Under the pieces are notes generated by a model that saw only the letters and a program-made list of their open reading frames with translations, was not told where the DNA came from and did not search any database. A stretch of 64,000 bases of DNA, from positions 1-64,000 of the forward strand of contig MENI01000021.1 in NCBI GenBank assembly GCA_001768195.1. Reading direction: 5' to 3'. The stretch is from Bacteroidetes bacterium GWA2_40_15. Lineage in GTDB: Bacteria; Bacteroidota; Bacteroidia; Bacteroidales; VadinHA17. Positions 16,964-26,900 of the stretch are shown piece after piece. Position 1 is the first letter of the stretch. Each line of letters begins with the position of its first letter. Both the position numbers and the translations under genes were made by a program.

Positions 16964-17556
16964 AATCGCTTCAAAGCAAAGATTATTTAAATGGGTTTAA
17001 TCTGGTTGGAGGAACAGCTCTTGCTTTGTATTCAGGGCATCGGACATCAATTGACATCGATCTTTTTTCAAACTTCAGTTTCGATTCCGCTCAATTGATC
17101 GAATTGATCCAGCAGGATTATCCTTTACAGCTATACCATATTGCTATAAATACAATTAAAGGAAGTATTGAAAATATCAGTGTTGATATAATTGCCCACA
17201 GATACCCCTATTTAAATGATCCGGCAGTAATTGATGGCATCAGGATTTTATCAGAACCCGACATTATTGCCATGAAACTTAATGCGATATCATCGAGCGG
17301 ACAGCGGTCAAAGGATTTTATTGACATCTATTTTATTCTCGAAGAGAAGAGGTTCACTGTTACCGACATTTTGAGGTTTTACAGGCTGAAGTATCAACAG
17401 GAAAGCGATATGCACATAATCAAAAGTTTAATCTATTTCGACGATGTTGATCTGGCTGATTGGCCGGTTCTCTTAAAAAAACCTGATCTTAAGTGGACCG
17501 AGGTCAAGAAAAGAATTGAGAAAGAAGTCCTTCTCTATATGAATGAACAAACTTAG
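16918..17556 (+). CDS. AbiEii/AbiGii-family nucleotidyltransferase toxin
   Basis: The 212 residues show the DNA polymerase beta-like nucleotidyltransferase signature: GGTALALYSGHRTSIDIDLF at residues 31-50, with the GG, then Asp46 and Asp48 of the metal site. A second family motif, IIAMKLNAISSSGQRSKDFI, comes at about residues 117-136 (the K-x-AI...R-KD-x-D-x-YF part). AbiEii enzymes modify tRNA or other targets with nucleotides, causing growth arrest, and serve as phage defence or plasmid/island stabilisation. It overlaps the DUF6922 gene by 46 bases. Length is slightly short of the AbiEii norm but comparable with other Bacteroidota members. Confidence 0.87.
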   Translation: MLQTKTVDTATLGLIKSLQSKDYLNGFNLVGGTALALYSGHRTSIDIDLFSNFSFDSAQLIELIQQDYPLQLYHIAINTIKGSIENISVDIIAHRYPYLNDPAVIDGIRILSEPDIIAMKLNAISSSGQRSKDFIDIYFILEEKRFTVTDILRFYRLKYQQESDMHIIKSLIYFDDVDLADWPVLLKKPDLKWTEVKKRIEKEVLLYMNEQT

Positions 17557-17589
17557 CTGTGCATGTTCCGTGTTCCGAATTTCAGGTTT

Positions 17590-17676
17590 TTGGACATGGT
17601 GCAACGGAAAATCTTGCTCGGGGCTCAGGGTTTAGGTACCCTGCGCCCTGCGCCCTGTGCTCTGCGCCCTGCGCCC
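17590..17676. repeat. Word-like low-complexity repeat tract
   Basis: Contains GGTGCAACGGAAAATCTTGC, GGGCTCAGGGTTTAGG and then a run of CTGCGCC and CTGTGCT words. The phrase GCAACGGAAAATCTTGCTC (or with one change, CAACAGAAAATCTTGCTCAG) recurs at 20900, 27620 and 36625. It directly adjoins a sorting-domain fragment. Confidence 0.75.
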
Positions 17677-17847
17677 TCACTCCACCACCACCTTCCTCAC
17701 CGCCCTGAACTTGTCTATCGAAAGATTGATCAGATACATCCCCTTCGACTGCCCCGAAAGATCGATCTGGGTTGAGAAATGCTCTGTCGTTTTGTCGAAA
17801 TTGATTTTGCCTTCATATGACCTGGATGAATTACTGTTATAGTAATA
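17677..17847 (-). pseudogene. Orphan T9SS C-terminal sorting-domain fragment (about 50 residues)
   Basis: On the minus strand the sequence reads EGKINFDKTTEHFSTQIDLS, continues SGQSKGMYLINLSIDKFR and ends AVRKVVVE with a TGA stop at 17677-17679. It is nearly identical to the ends of the two giant proteins at 20984 and 27778. Upstream of it the frame closes at a stop codon within the adjacent 72-bp repeat, so there is no gene body. The IS element is inserted just upstream of this fragment. Confidence 0.8.
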
Positions 17848-17919
17848 AGCTATTTTTTATAGTGTCTCCGAATGAGTCCAAGATTTCGTATTTATAGGTA
17901 ATTTAGAAAAGTTATGATT
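17848..17919. repeat. Left copy of 72-bp target-site duplication
   Basis: Exact 72-base match to 19524-19595, immediately outside the left end of the IS element. Long, variable duplications are a known trait of IS1634-family insertions. Confidence 0.9.
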
Positions 17920-19523
17920 CCTGACTTGTCCACCCTTCTTATAGAATAAAAATTTAGCATTGCAAATCAGTTAATTACAGTGATGAAGTCTTAAATTTGT
18001 CGCACTAAGGCAAATTTATGCTACGCATCAGGGTAATAAAAACAGCATCTGGAGCCAGTGCAGTCCAAGTGATTTACTATAGAAATCGTAAGCGAGTTGT
18101 ATTCAAACATATTGGTTCGGCAAGGAGTAGCCAGGAACTAGAGTCACTGATATTGGTTGCGCAAGATGTCATAAAAAATACTTCTGCAGATATTCCTTTA
18201 TTTGAAGATTTTAAGCTTGACAATTTGCTATACCTGGACAAGTGCGAGTTTTTAGGTGTATATTCTACTTTTTTGTATGAGGCTATCAGCGACGTGATCT
18301 CTCAGATCGGCTTAGACAAAATCAAGAAGCAGCTGCTTCAGGATCTGATTGCCATCAGGATCGTAGAACCCGCTTCAAAGCTACGTTCAATAGAACTTTT
18401 AGAATCTTACTTTGGGATAAAACATAGAAGGCAGAGCTACTACCAGTCGGCTCCACAATGGCTTAAACTTAAGGGAAAGATAGAGGATATTGTAGTGGAG
18501 TTTGCCAGGAAGCGTTACGCCTTCAACTTTGATCTGCTGTTTTATGATGTAACCACACTGTACTTTGAAACATTTGCGGAGGACGATCTTCGGAGAAACG
18601 GTTTTTCCAAAGACAACAAATCACAGCAGCCACAAATTTTAGTGGCCCTGTTGGTTACAAAGGAAGGTTTTCCGATAGCGTATAGCATATTCCCCGGCAA
18701 TATGTTTGAGGGGCATACGATAATACCAGTTGTAAATAGTTTTATCGAGAAGCACGCTGTGAAAGAGTTTACAGTGGTGGCCGATGCGGCAATGATAAGC
18801 ACTACCAACATGCAGGAACTTTTGAGAAGCAACATCAATTACATTGTTGGAGCAAGACTGGGCAACCTATCCTATGAACAGATTAAGCAGATTGATAAAA
18901 GTATCACCAGGGAGGACGGAAAAACCATCAGACTAAAAACAGATAATGGGTATTTGATTTGTGATTACTCCTCGGTTCGTTACCGAAAAGATAAATATGA
19001 AATGGAAAAGCAGATTGAGAAGGCCAGAACCATTATCGAGAATCCCTCAAAAGGGAAAAAGGTTAAGTTTATCAAAACCACTTGTGAGCAAATAGTATTG
19101 AATCAGGCGTTGATTGAAAAGTCACAGAAACTACTTGGGGTAAAAGGGTACTACACCAATCTGGAGGAGAATATTGCGAACAACCAAACTATCATCGAGC
19201 GTTATCACGAGCTTTACAGGGTAGAGCAAGCCTTCAGAATGTCGAAGCATGATTTACAGACAAGACCAATCTTTCATTTCAAGGAAGAACCGATCAATCT
19301 TCATATTTTAATCTGTTTCATGGCCCTTGTTGTCTCAAAACATATTGAACTAACTACAGGTGATTCAATTAGGAAATTTCTAACTGAATGCAAAAAAGTA
19401 ACCGATGCTCGTATGCTCAACAAAATAACACACAGTGAGACAAGAATAAGGACAATATACAGCGATAAAATTTTGGGATATATCAGATCTTTAAATTTGT
19501 CGCACTAAAGTGGACAAGTCAGG
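17920..19523 (+). mobile_element. IS1634-like insertion sequence, 1604 bp
   Basis: The element is bounded by 14-base perfect terminal inverted repeats CCTGACTTGTCCAC (17920-17933) and GTGGACAAGTCAGG (19510-19523) and flanked by 72-base direct repeats. It carries a single full-length transposase. Inside, an 18-base direct repeat TTAAATTTGTCGCACTAA lies at 17991-18008, ten bases before the transposase start, and at 19491-19508, where it encodes the last residues and the stop codon. The intact ends, intact gene and identical flanks point to a recent insertion. Confidence 0.92.
18018..19508 (+). CDS. IS1634/IS4-superfamily DDE transposase
   Basis: Catalyses movement of the surrounding insertion sequence. 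The 496 residues fit the IS1634 family: an N-terminal helical part (residues 1-160), then the RNase H-like DDE core with FYDVTTLYFETF near residue 175 (first Asp), TVVADAAMIS near 254 (second Asp) and, after a beta-rich insert, the Glu in the segment RYHELYRVEQAFRMSKHDLQ around 395-414, which is the conserved Y-(2)-R-(3)-E-(6)-K signature of IS4-type enzymes. The frame is open from start to stop, so the enzyme is probably active. A-rich leader and the first 18-base internal repeat lie just upstream. Confidence 0.92.
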   Translation: MLRIRVIKTASGASAVQVIYYRNRKRVVFKHIGSARSSQELESLILVAQDVIKNTSADIPLFEDFKLDNLLYLDKCEFLGVYSTFLYEAISDVISQIGLDKIKKQLLQDLIAIRIVEPASKLRSIELLESYFGIKHRRQSYYQSAPQWLKLKGKIEDIVVEFARKRYAFNFDLLFYDVTTLYFETFAEDDLRRNGFSKDNKSQQPQILVALLVTKEGFPIAYSIFPGNMFEGHTIIPVVNSFIEKHAVKEFTVVADAAMISTTNMQELLRSNINYIVGARLGNLSYEQIKQIDKSITREDGKTIRLKTDNGYLICDYSSVRYRKDKYEMEKQIEKARTIIENPSKGKKVKFIKTTCEQIVLNQALIEKSQKLLGVKGYYTNLEENIANNQTIIERYHELYRVEQAFRMSKHDLQTRPIFHFKEEPINLHILICFMALVVSKHIELTTGDSIRKFLTECKKVTDARMLNKITHSETRIRTIYSDKILGYIRSLNLSH

Positions 19524-19595
19524 AGCTATTTTTTATAGTGTCTCCGAATGAGTCCAAGATTTCGTATTTATAGGTAATTTAGAAAAGTTATGATT
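19524..19595. repeat. Right copy of 72-bp target-site duplication
   Basis: Identical to 17848-17919. Beyond it the sequence differs (GTCAG at 19596 versus the IS end on the left), which defines the exact junction. Confidence 0.9.
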
Positions 19596-19643
19596 GTCAG
19601 AACAAACATTCGTAACCTCTATATAGACTTATTATGGAATGTT

Positions 19644-19674
19644 ATTGCATTTATTCAAAACATTCATAACTTTA
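19644..19674 (+). promoter_or_regulatory. Promoter of the AAA ATPase gene
   Basis: ATTG at 19644-19647, spacer of 19, TAACTTTA at 19667-19674. One mismatch in each box relative to the Bacteroidota consensus. The leader would be about 15 bases. Confidence 0.45.
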
Positions 19675-19692
19675 CTATACAATTATTAAACT

Positions 19693-20856
19693 ATGAATCC
19701 TGTAAATAATCCATTTACTCCCGGAGCCGGCACTCCGCCACCGGAACTTGCAGGCAGGGAGACTGTTTTGCAGGATGCTGATAATGCCATAAAAAGGACT
19801 TTAAACAACAAGATTGCAAAAAGTCAGATAATGCTCGGTCTCAGAGGAGTTGGAAAAACAGTTTTGCTGAATAAAATATACCAGATTGCAGAGGACCTGG
19901 GAACATTTGCTGCCATTTTTGAGGCTTCTTCATCACAGACTTTGCCGGAAACAATGACTCAACCCTTATACCGCTTGTTGCTTAAACTCGATCGCAGCAG
20001 GAAAACAGAAAATGATATTAAGAGAGTATTTGGATTACTTGGGCAATTTGCAAGATTGTTTAAAGTGAAGATAGGTGAATTTGAAGTCGGAATTGATCCG
20101 GGAATACTAACAGGCGATCTGGCTTTGGATCTGGGTGATCTGTTCGTTTTAATAGGCGAGGCTGCTAAAAGCAGACATACTGCGGTGATAATTCTGATTG
20201 ACGAAGTACAATATCTGGAAGAGGATGATCTCGCAGCCCTTATACTTGCTATGCATAGAATATCACAGAAGCAGCTTCCTATACTACTCTTTGGAGCAGG
20301 GTTACCACAGCTGGCCAAACTTGCCGGTGATGCAAAGTCCTATGCAGAGAGGCTTTTTGATTATATTACTATTGATAAGCTTGATAACATAAGTTCCGCA
20401 CTTGCTCTTGAAAGACCTGTGCTGCGTGAGAACGTAAAATTCGAGCCTGAGGCAGTTGGTAAGATAATTGAGGAAACAGAAGGTTACCCATATTTTATCC
20501 AGCTATGGGGATCCTTAGTATGGGATATTGCAAAAGCATCTCCCATAACAATTAACGATGTCGTCAGAGCAACTGAAAAATCAGTTGCAATGCTTGATTC
20601 CGGATTTTTCAGGATAAGATATGAACGGCTTACAGAACGTCAGCAGGATTATGCAAAAGCAATGGCAAGAGCCGGAAAATTACCAGTATCATCTGCTGAA
20701 GTGGCAGAAATTATGGGAATTACGGTAAGACAGGCAGCTCCTATCAGGGATGAGGTAATGAAAAAGGGAATGGCATACAGCCCCGGACGCGGGTTGATTA
20801 GCTTTTCCGTTCCGAAATTTGAAGATTATTTAAGAAGGAATTTTATAAAAGTTTGA
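19693..20856 (+). CDS. AAA-type ATP-binding protein with C-terminal winged helix
   Basis: A 387-residue P-loop ATPase of the Orc/STAND-like type found in many bacterial accessory regions. Walker A is LGLRGVGKTVLLN (residues 49-61) and Walker B is VIILIDEVQYLEE (about 165-177), followed by a sensor-like LFGAGLPQLAKLAGDAKSYA and the arginine-bearing helices. The last 70 residues look like a winged helix (LPVSSAEVAEIMGITVRQAA), suggesting DNA binding. The opening NPFTPGAGTPPPELAGRE is typical of this family. No partner gene is obvious; it stands alone between the IS element and a T9SS gene. A defence or regulatory role is possible but not shown. Confidence 0.8.
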   Translation: MNPVNNPFTPGAGTPPPELAGRETVLQDADNAIKRTLNNKIAKSQIMLGLRGVGKTVLLNKIYQIAEDLGTFAAIFEASSSQTLPETMTQPLYRLLLKLDRSRKTENDIKRVFGLLGQFARLFKVKIGEFEVGIDPGILTGDLALDLGDLFVLIGEAAKSRHTAVIILIDEVQYLEEDDLAALILAMHRISQKQLPILLFGAGLPQLAKLAGDAKSYAERLFDYITIDKLDNISSALALERPVLRENVKFEPEAVGKIIEETEGYPYFIQLWGSLVWDIAKASPITINDVVRATEKSVAMLDSGFFRIRYERLTERQQDYAKAMARAGKLPVSSAEVAEIMGITVRQAAPIRDEVMKKGMAYSPGRGLISFSVPKFEDYLRRNFIKV

Positions 20857-20885
20857 TTTCAGCTTTCCAGCTAAAAGAGTTAAGG

Positions 20886-20983
20886 GGCTTAACGGCGCAA
20901 CAGAAAATCTTGCTCAGAGCTCAGAGCTCAGTTTTTGCCCCACGCTCCATGCTCCATGCCCCAAGCTCCATGCCCCACGCCTT
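20886..20983. repeat. Word-like repeat tract after a T9SS gene
   Basis: Contains GGCGCAACAGAAAATCTTGC, AGAGCTCAGAGCTCAG and a series of CCATGCTCCATGCCCC words. It abuts the stop codon of the giant T9SS gene on its left, the same arrangement seen beside each orphan sorting-domain fragment. Confidence 0.75.
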
Positions 20984-23900
20984 TTACTCCACCATCACCT
21001 TCCTCACCGCCTTAAACTTATCAATGGAAAGATTTATGAGATACATCCCCTTCGAGTGTCCTGAAAGGTCAATCTGACTTGAGAAATGTTCTGTAGTTTT
21101 TTCGAATTTTATGTTGAGGACTTTGCTTCCGTTCTGAGAGAATATATCAATGATCAGTTCACCGAATACATTGTTATTCATTTCGATGGTGAACAACCCT
21201 GTTGTGGGATTAGGATATATCCTCATTGCTTCAAAAGGATCTGCGTCATCAATGCCTGTTACTTCAGGAATTGTTAATGTATCGCTTATTGTATAGCATA
21301 CACCATCGTTTGAGATACTTAAATTGTATTTTCCAAGGTTCTGGTTAGCAATATAAAGATAATCATCGGCCCCGGAGATAAGCGTTCCGTTATAATACCA
21401 CTTATACTTCAATGCAGTTATGATACTTGATGTAAGATACCATACTGTAGGGCCTTTTGCATATATGAATGGTTTAGGGGGGGCATCCTTGAACCAGACA
21501 TTTAGTGAATCGGAATCATTAGTACATTCTCCATCCTGCACTTCAACATAATACTGGCCCGGTTTCAGGAATCCTTCAATAAATGACGTATCCGCCACAG
21601 AAGCACCGTTTCTGAACCATTTGTAATTATATCCTGTAATTGCATTATCCACGCTTAGTCTGATCGGTGTTTCTCCAAGGCATTTCCCTTCAGTATAGCT
21701 ACCGGTCTCTATATCAGGTTTCAGAGGCATTCTTCCCACTATTACACCTACCGGGACAGTTTTTGATCTGCATCCGTCAGAGTTCTGAATTTCAAGAAAA
21801 TATTCACCTGTCAGTGTTGCTGCAAAACTGTTGGAGACAGCGCCGGTTAAAGCACCATCCTGGTTATGCCAGCTGTATGTTATACCTTCAGACAGGGAAA
21901 CACTGAGGTTTACACTTTCCCCTTCACAGAACTGTGTAGGTCCGCTGATGCTTACTGTTGGGATTACCGGCGTTGGATTTACTGTAACATTCACATTGTT
22001 GGTTGAATTTACAAAGCATCCGCTGGAATTGAAGACTGTAAGTGAATAGAAACCTGAAGAACGTGCAGTAAACTGACTGGTATCAGCGCCTACTGCACCA
22101 CCATCGCGTTTCCACTGGTAATGATTACCTGTTGTGGAGACAACACTCAGGACAACTGAATCACCTTCACAGAACTTAACTTTTCCACCTGCAGTTATCA
22201 GCGGGGGAGTTGGTGCATTAAGGGCTGCAACATTAGCTTTAATTGAAGTTGAGGTACAATTTCCAATATTATTGGTTATTCCGACACTGTATTTACCTGA
22301 TATCTTTGCAGTATAACGGTTTGAATCACCTTCGGCAATGCTGGTCTCTTCGAGCATCCAGTTATATGAATAGTTCTTGTTTTTTGACACAGAAAGTATT
22401 ACACTGTCACCTTTGCAGAATACAAGCGGTCCGCTGGCTGCAATACTTGCAACCGGGTATGAACCCACTATTGCTGTATCGCGGAAGAAAGCAGAACAAC
22501 CATTATCTGCATAAGCCCACAGGGTAACAGTGTAATCACCGGGATTCAGGTAACCATGAACCCCGGGATTCTGTTGATTTGAGCTTCCCCCGTCACCAAA
22601 GTTCCATAACCAGCTGGTTATAGAAATTCCACTGGCAACAGTTGAATTTGTAAACGCTGTTGGTGTCCCCTGGCATACTGTTGTCAAGGTGAAACCGGTT
22701 ACCGGAACAGCTTTTACAACTACTGTTTTTGTTATTGAATCGGTATAAATTCCTGCCTTGACAACCAGCTTCACTGAATAGTTACCTGCAGCTGAATAGA
22801 GATGAACAGGGTCCTGTACATTATCGCTTTCTCCATCGCCGAAGTCCCATTCCCATCTGGTTATAGTCTCCCCGGTAGTATATGTATCATCTGTAAATTG
22901 TGTTGTAAAACCGGCGCATACTGTATCTGCCGAAAATCCTGCATTTATAACTGAGATTGTGAATGTCTGTTCCGGAGCCCAGTCACTCCCTTTGAAGGCG
23001 CTGTTGACTGCCTGAACACTCCAGTAATAGGTACCCACAGCGAGGCTGTCAAGCTGATACCTCAGATTATGATTCGCGTTACCCATTCTTGTAACTTTTC
23101 TTTTGCCTGTAGCAAGATCAGACATGGGAGAAGTGATATCATATGCTCCAGCCAGAGTCCAAACCCGTACATTATATGAAACCCCTGTATTCAGACTGTC
23201 CTGCCACGATAGAATAATACCATATCCCGCATTCTCAGAAGCAAGACTATCAGGCGGGTAAACCGGAGATGCAGGAATATTAAGCTCATTAACATATAAT
23301 TTTGATTGTCCTGCATATCCTTCTGCAGTCCCGATAATTAGCAGATCCAGATCACCATCCTCATCAAAATCTGACCATGAATTGGTTCCCTGCCATTCTC
23401 CCGCAATATTATAATCCATCTCCTCAAAGTTGAAATTTCCCTTGTTCTCATAGATCTTAGTGATCACTGAAAAGCTGTTACCTGAAAGCAAAATATCCAG
23501 ATCGTCATCATTATCATAATCACCAAGTGAAACAGCTCCATACTGCGTACCCCTGATAAACGCATCCATTCTTGAAAATGACATATTGTTTTCATTCCTC
23601 AACAGAATCGAAAACTTGAGTTCGTCTTTTGTAATACCTGTGATAATGATGTCAATATCCCCGTCATTATCGAGGTCACCTGTATCAAAGTCAGTGTAAT
23701 CTGCATAGAATTCAGGCAGATTCATAGGAATAATATTGAAGTAGGAGTTAACATTTCTGAATAGTCTGAAGTCAACATTATAGATGGCAAAGAAGTCAAG
23801 GTCCATGTCATTATCCAGATCCCTCATGTTTGATACAGATTGATAATTGACATCGCGTGATTTATAACTGAATGAAAAACTTCCCTCATTTTGAAGGAAC

Positions 23901-26900
23901 ATGCCATACATCAGGAAATCAACTAATCCGTCATTGTTATAATCTCCATAACTGAATTTATAAAATGAAGAGGGATAGTTAAATACTGAATTGAAATTCC
24001 CGTCTCCGTCATTCTCATAGATTGAGAAACCAGTGTAGAAGTCGCTCACGCAGATATCAAGATCATTATCATTATCGACATCAATCCATTCGGCACAGTT
24101 TATCCTGGAGTTATCAATTTTAAAAGCCGGTATTGCATTGAAACTCTTATTCCCCAGGTTTTCATAAACATGGGTGAAGCTTTTCCAGTCTCCGGCATAA
24201 TACTGGCCACAGAGCAGCAGATCCTGGTCTCCATCGTTATCAAAATCGCCCCAATCACAATCAGTATCATATCTGACCTGGATAAAGGGATTAGGTATCT
24301 CCACGAAGAACTCACCAATTTCAAAAACACCTGTTGCCGAAAAATCAGATCCTTTATATGAGTTATTGATTGCCTGTACTCTCCAGTAGTATGTCCCCTT
24401 TTCAGTCAAAGTAAGGCTGTACGAGGTGTCATTTATAAAACCAGGGCAGGCAACCATCCTGTAGCCGCTGGTTGTGTCTGACATTGGGGTAACAATATCT
24501 ATGAAATCGGGGTTTGTTCCAACCATGATATCATAGGTTACAGAAAGTCCTGCAGAGTTTGATGGTTTGTTCCATGATAAAACGATCTCTTTACCCCTCC
24601 TTGTTGCTTTTAATCCTGAGGGGGGAAGCGGAAGGGTTTTATCCCTGTAACTTTCATTTTCGTAGAATGAAATTTGTCTCCCGTCAGTATTGTAGTCATA
24701 TGATGACTGCAATATATCAAGGTCGCTGTCATTGTCAAGATCAGCAACACAAACTCTCTGATCATTGTCGACTTTTGCCCTTTTATACGTGATCTCCCGG
24801 AAAGTATCATTTCCGAAATTCCTCAATATCTTGTGTGTTCTTGAATATTCAGCGTACAAAAGACTGTACCAGTCATTTCCTATTAGAAGAACGTCAAGCA
24901 ATCCGTCATTGTCATAATCAATCCATTTAACACAATTATACCTCATATCCTCTGTTAAGGGAATTTCAGAGAATTGATCATTGCCAAGGTTCTTATATAC
25001 TGTCGGGATGACAGTGCTGCTATGAAGACCGGCAAGCAGAATATCAAGATCTCCATCATTATCATAATCACCGAACTCAGCGAAACTATACTTTCCTATT
25101 CTAAACAGGGAATTAACCTGTGTAAAACTGTTGTCAGGATTGTTCTTAAACAAGCCTGAGAATGGATTTCCGCTGAAATCTGTCCCTGAGATAAATATAT
25201 CAAGATCACTGTCATTATCATAATCCCCCCACCTTGCAACTCCGTCAGTAACCTGGATTATCTTGGTTTTTGTATCAGTGAACAATCCATTCCCGTCGTT
25301 CCTGTATATTTTAGTTACTGGCTCAGTAGTCTTTCCGCATATTAGTATATCTTGATCCCCATCATGGTCATAATCGCCTACATCCAGCGATCCGTATGCC
25401 AGCCCCTGTATGCTATGTGACATTTCATTAAATACATCAGCTCCCTGGTTAATAAATATCCTTGTTTCCGCGGTAGTGCTCCCGTATTCTTCTGTGGAAC
25501 CCATAACAATTGCATCCAGCTTATTATCCTTGTTAAGATCGCACCAGGCTGCATCTCCGTTAAAGAGGGAATATGTAAGGTTCAGCGCTGTATATGTATT
25601 GTTGGTGTTTTTAAAAATTTTTGTTCCCTGATTTCCGGTAAAGAGCAAATCCAGGTCATTGTCTCCGTCATAATCCCCTGCTTTAATCGTCCCTCCCCTG
25701 TAAAAAGGGATCTCACTCACAACAGTTTCTGAAAATGGGACTACTTCCACCATCACCTCATTGCTGATGATAGTATCTGAGCTGATTTTTGATTTACAGA
25801 CAATGAAATAGCGTCCATCCTCAAGGAAATCAGGTGTATATGAATCAGCAGTCTGACCTGTTAGATTGTTATTATAAGGTCCGCCAGGATAAATACCGTA
25901 TGACCATATTCTTCCTGCAGGAGAGGACTCAACAACAGTTAAAGTAGTTCCTGATTCATCAGGCTTTAAGATCTGTTTCGAAGGTGGTGCGATGGTGCTA
26001 TAATTAAGGATCTGGAAAGTATTGAAAGATGCAAATGCAGAGCCCAGGAAGCTGTTGTCAACAGACTGAACGGTCCATTTATAGTTACCGGGTCTTATCC
26101 CCGGCATAGTACAGAAATTGTTATTTTGAGTGTTCCCGGTTTCAGGCTTGAAAAGATTCCAGGTGTCAATATCAGCAGATGGACTCTTGATAGTATCGTT
26201 GGTATCAGTATTGATAAGGCAGAGATTATATGTCAGTGCTGCAGATGGAGTATTGGAATCAGTGGATCGGTCCCAGGAAAAAATCACCGAGTTTCCGGAA
26301 ATATTCGCAGTAAGGCTTGAAGGGACTGAAGGAGCATTATTTGGATTATTGTAATCATTCCTGAAGAGTTTGGTAAAGCCCGAACCAGATATAAGAAAAT
26401 CAAGGTCCCCATCATCATCATAATCGCCTAATGAGGCATCCCAGACTCCCCCGACGCCAAAATTGTAACTTGTAACTGTAAATTCCCCGTTCCCGTTATT
26501 GACACACAGTTTGGCAGTATTTCCGGTCATTACAATAAGATCGATGTATCCATCATTATCCAAATCTCCGGATCTTATAACCTGGATCCAGCTAAGACCT
26601 TGCAGGGAAACAGGTGTTGCCTCTGAAAACTGTCCGGATGTATTTTCTCTTAATATTAAAGGAACAGATGATCCATAATACAAAACATCCATGTCCCCAT
26701 CGCTGTCATAATCTGCTGTTGTAAGCTTGTATGCCGATTCATAAGGTATAAAATTCAGATCCTGCTCAAAAATATTATTAGAATTGTTTTTATGCAGTTT
26801 AGAACTCAGCAAATCATAATGGCCATCATTATCTGCATCCAGCCATTTTATGTTCATATAAGTACCTCCAATTTCGTTTCCTCCCAGCAATCCCTGGTCA

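Noticed and set aside
17640-17676. Regularly spaced GCGCCCTG words resembling a short CRISPR array
   Set aside because: The unit is 7-8 bases without unique spacers and no cas genes are present; it is a low-complexity tract.
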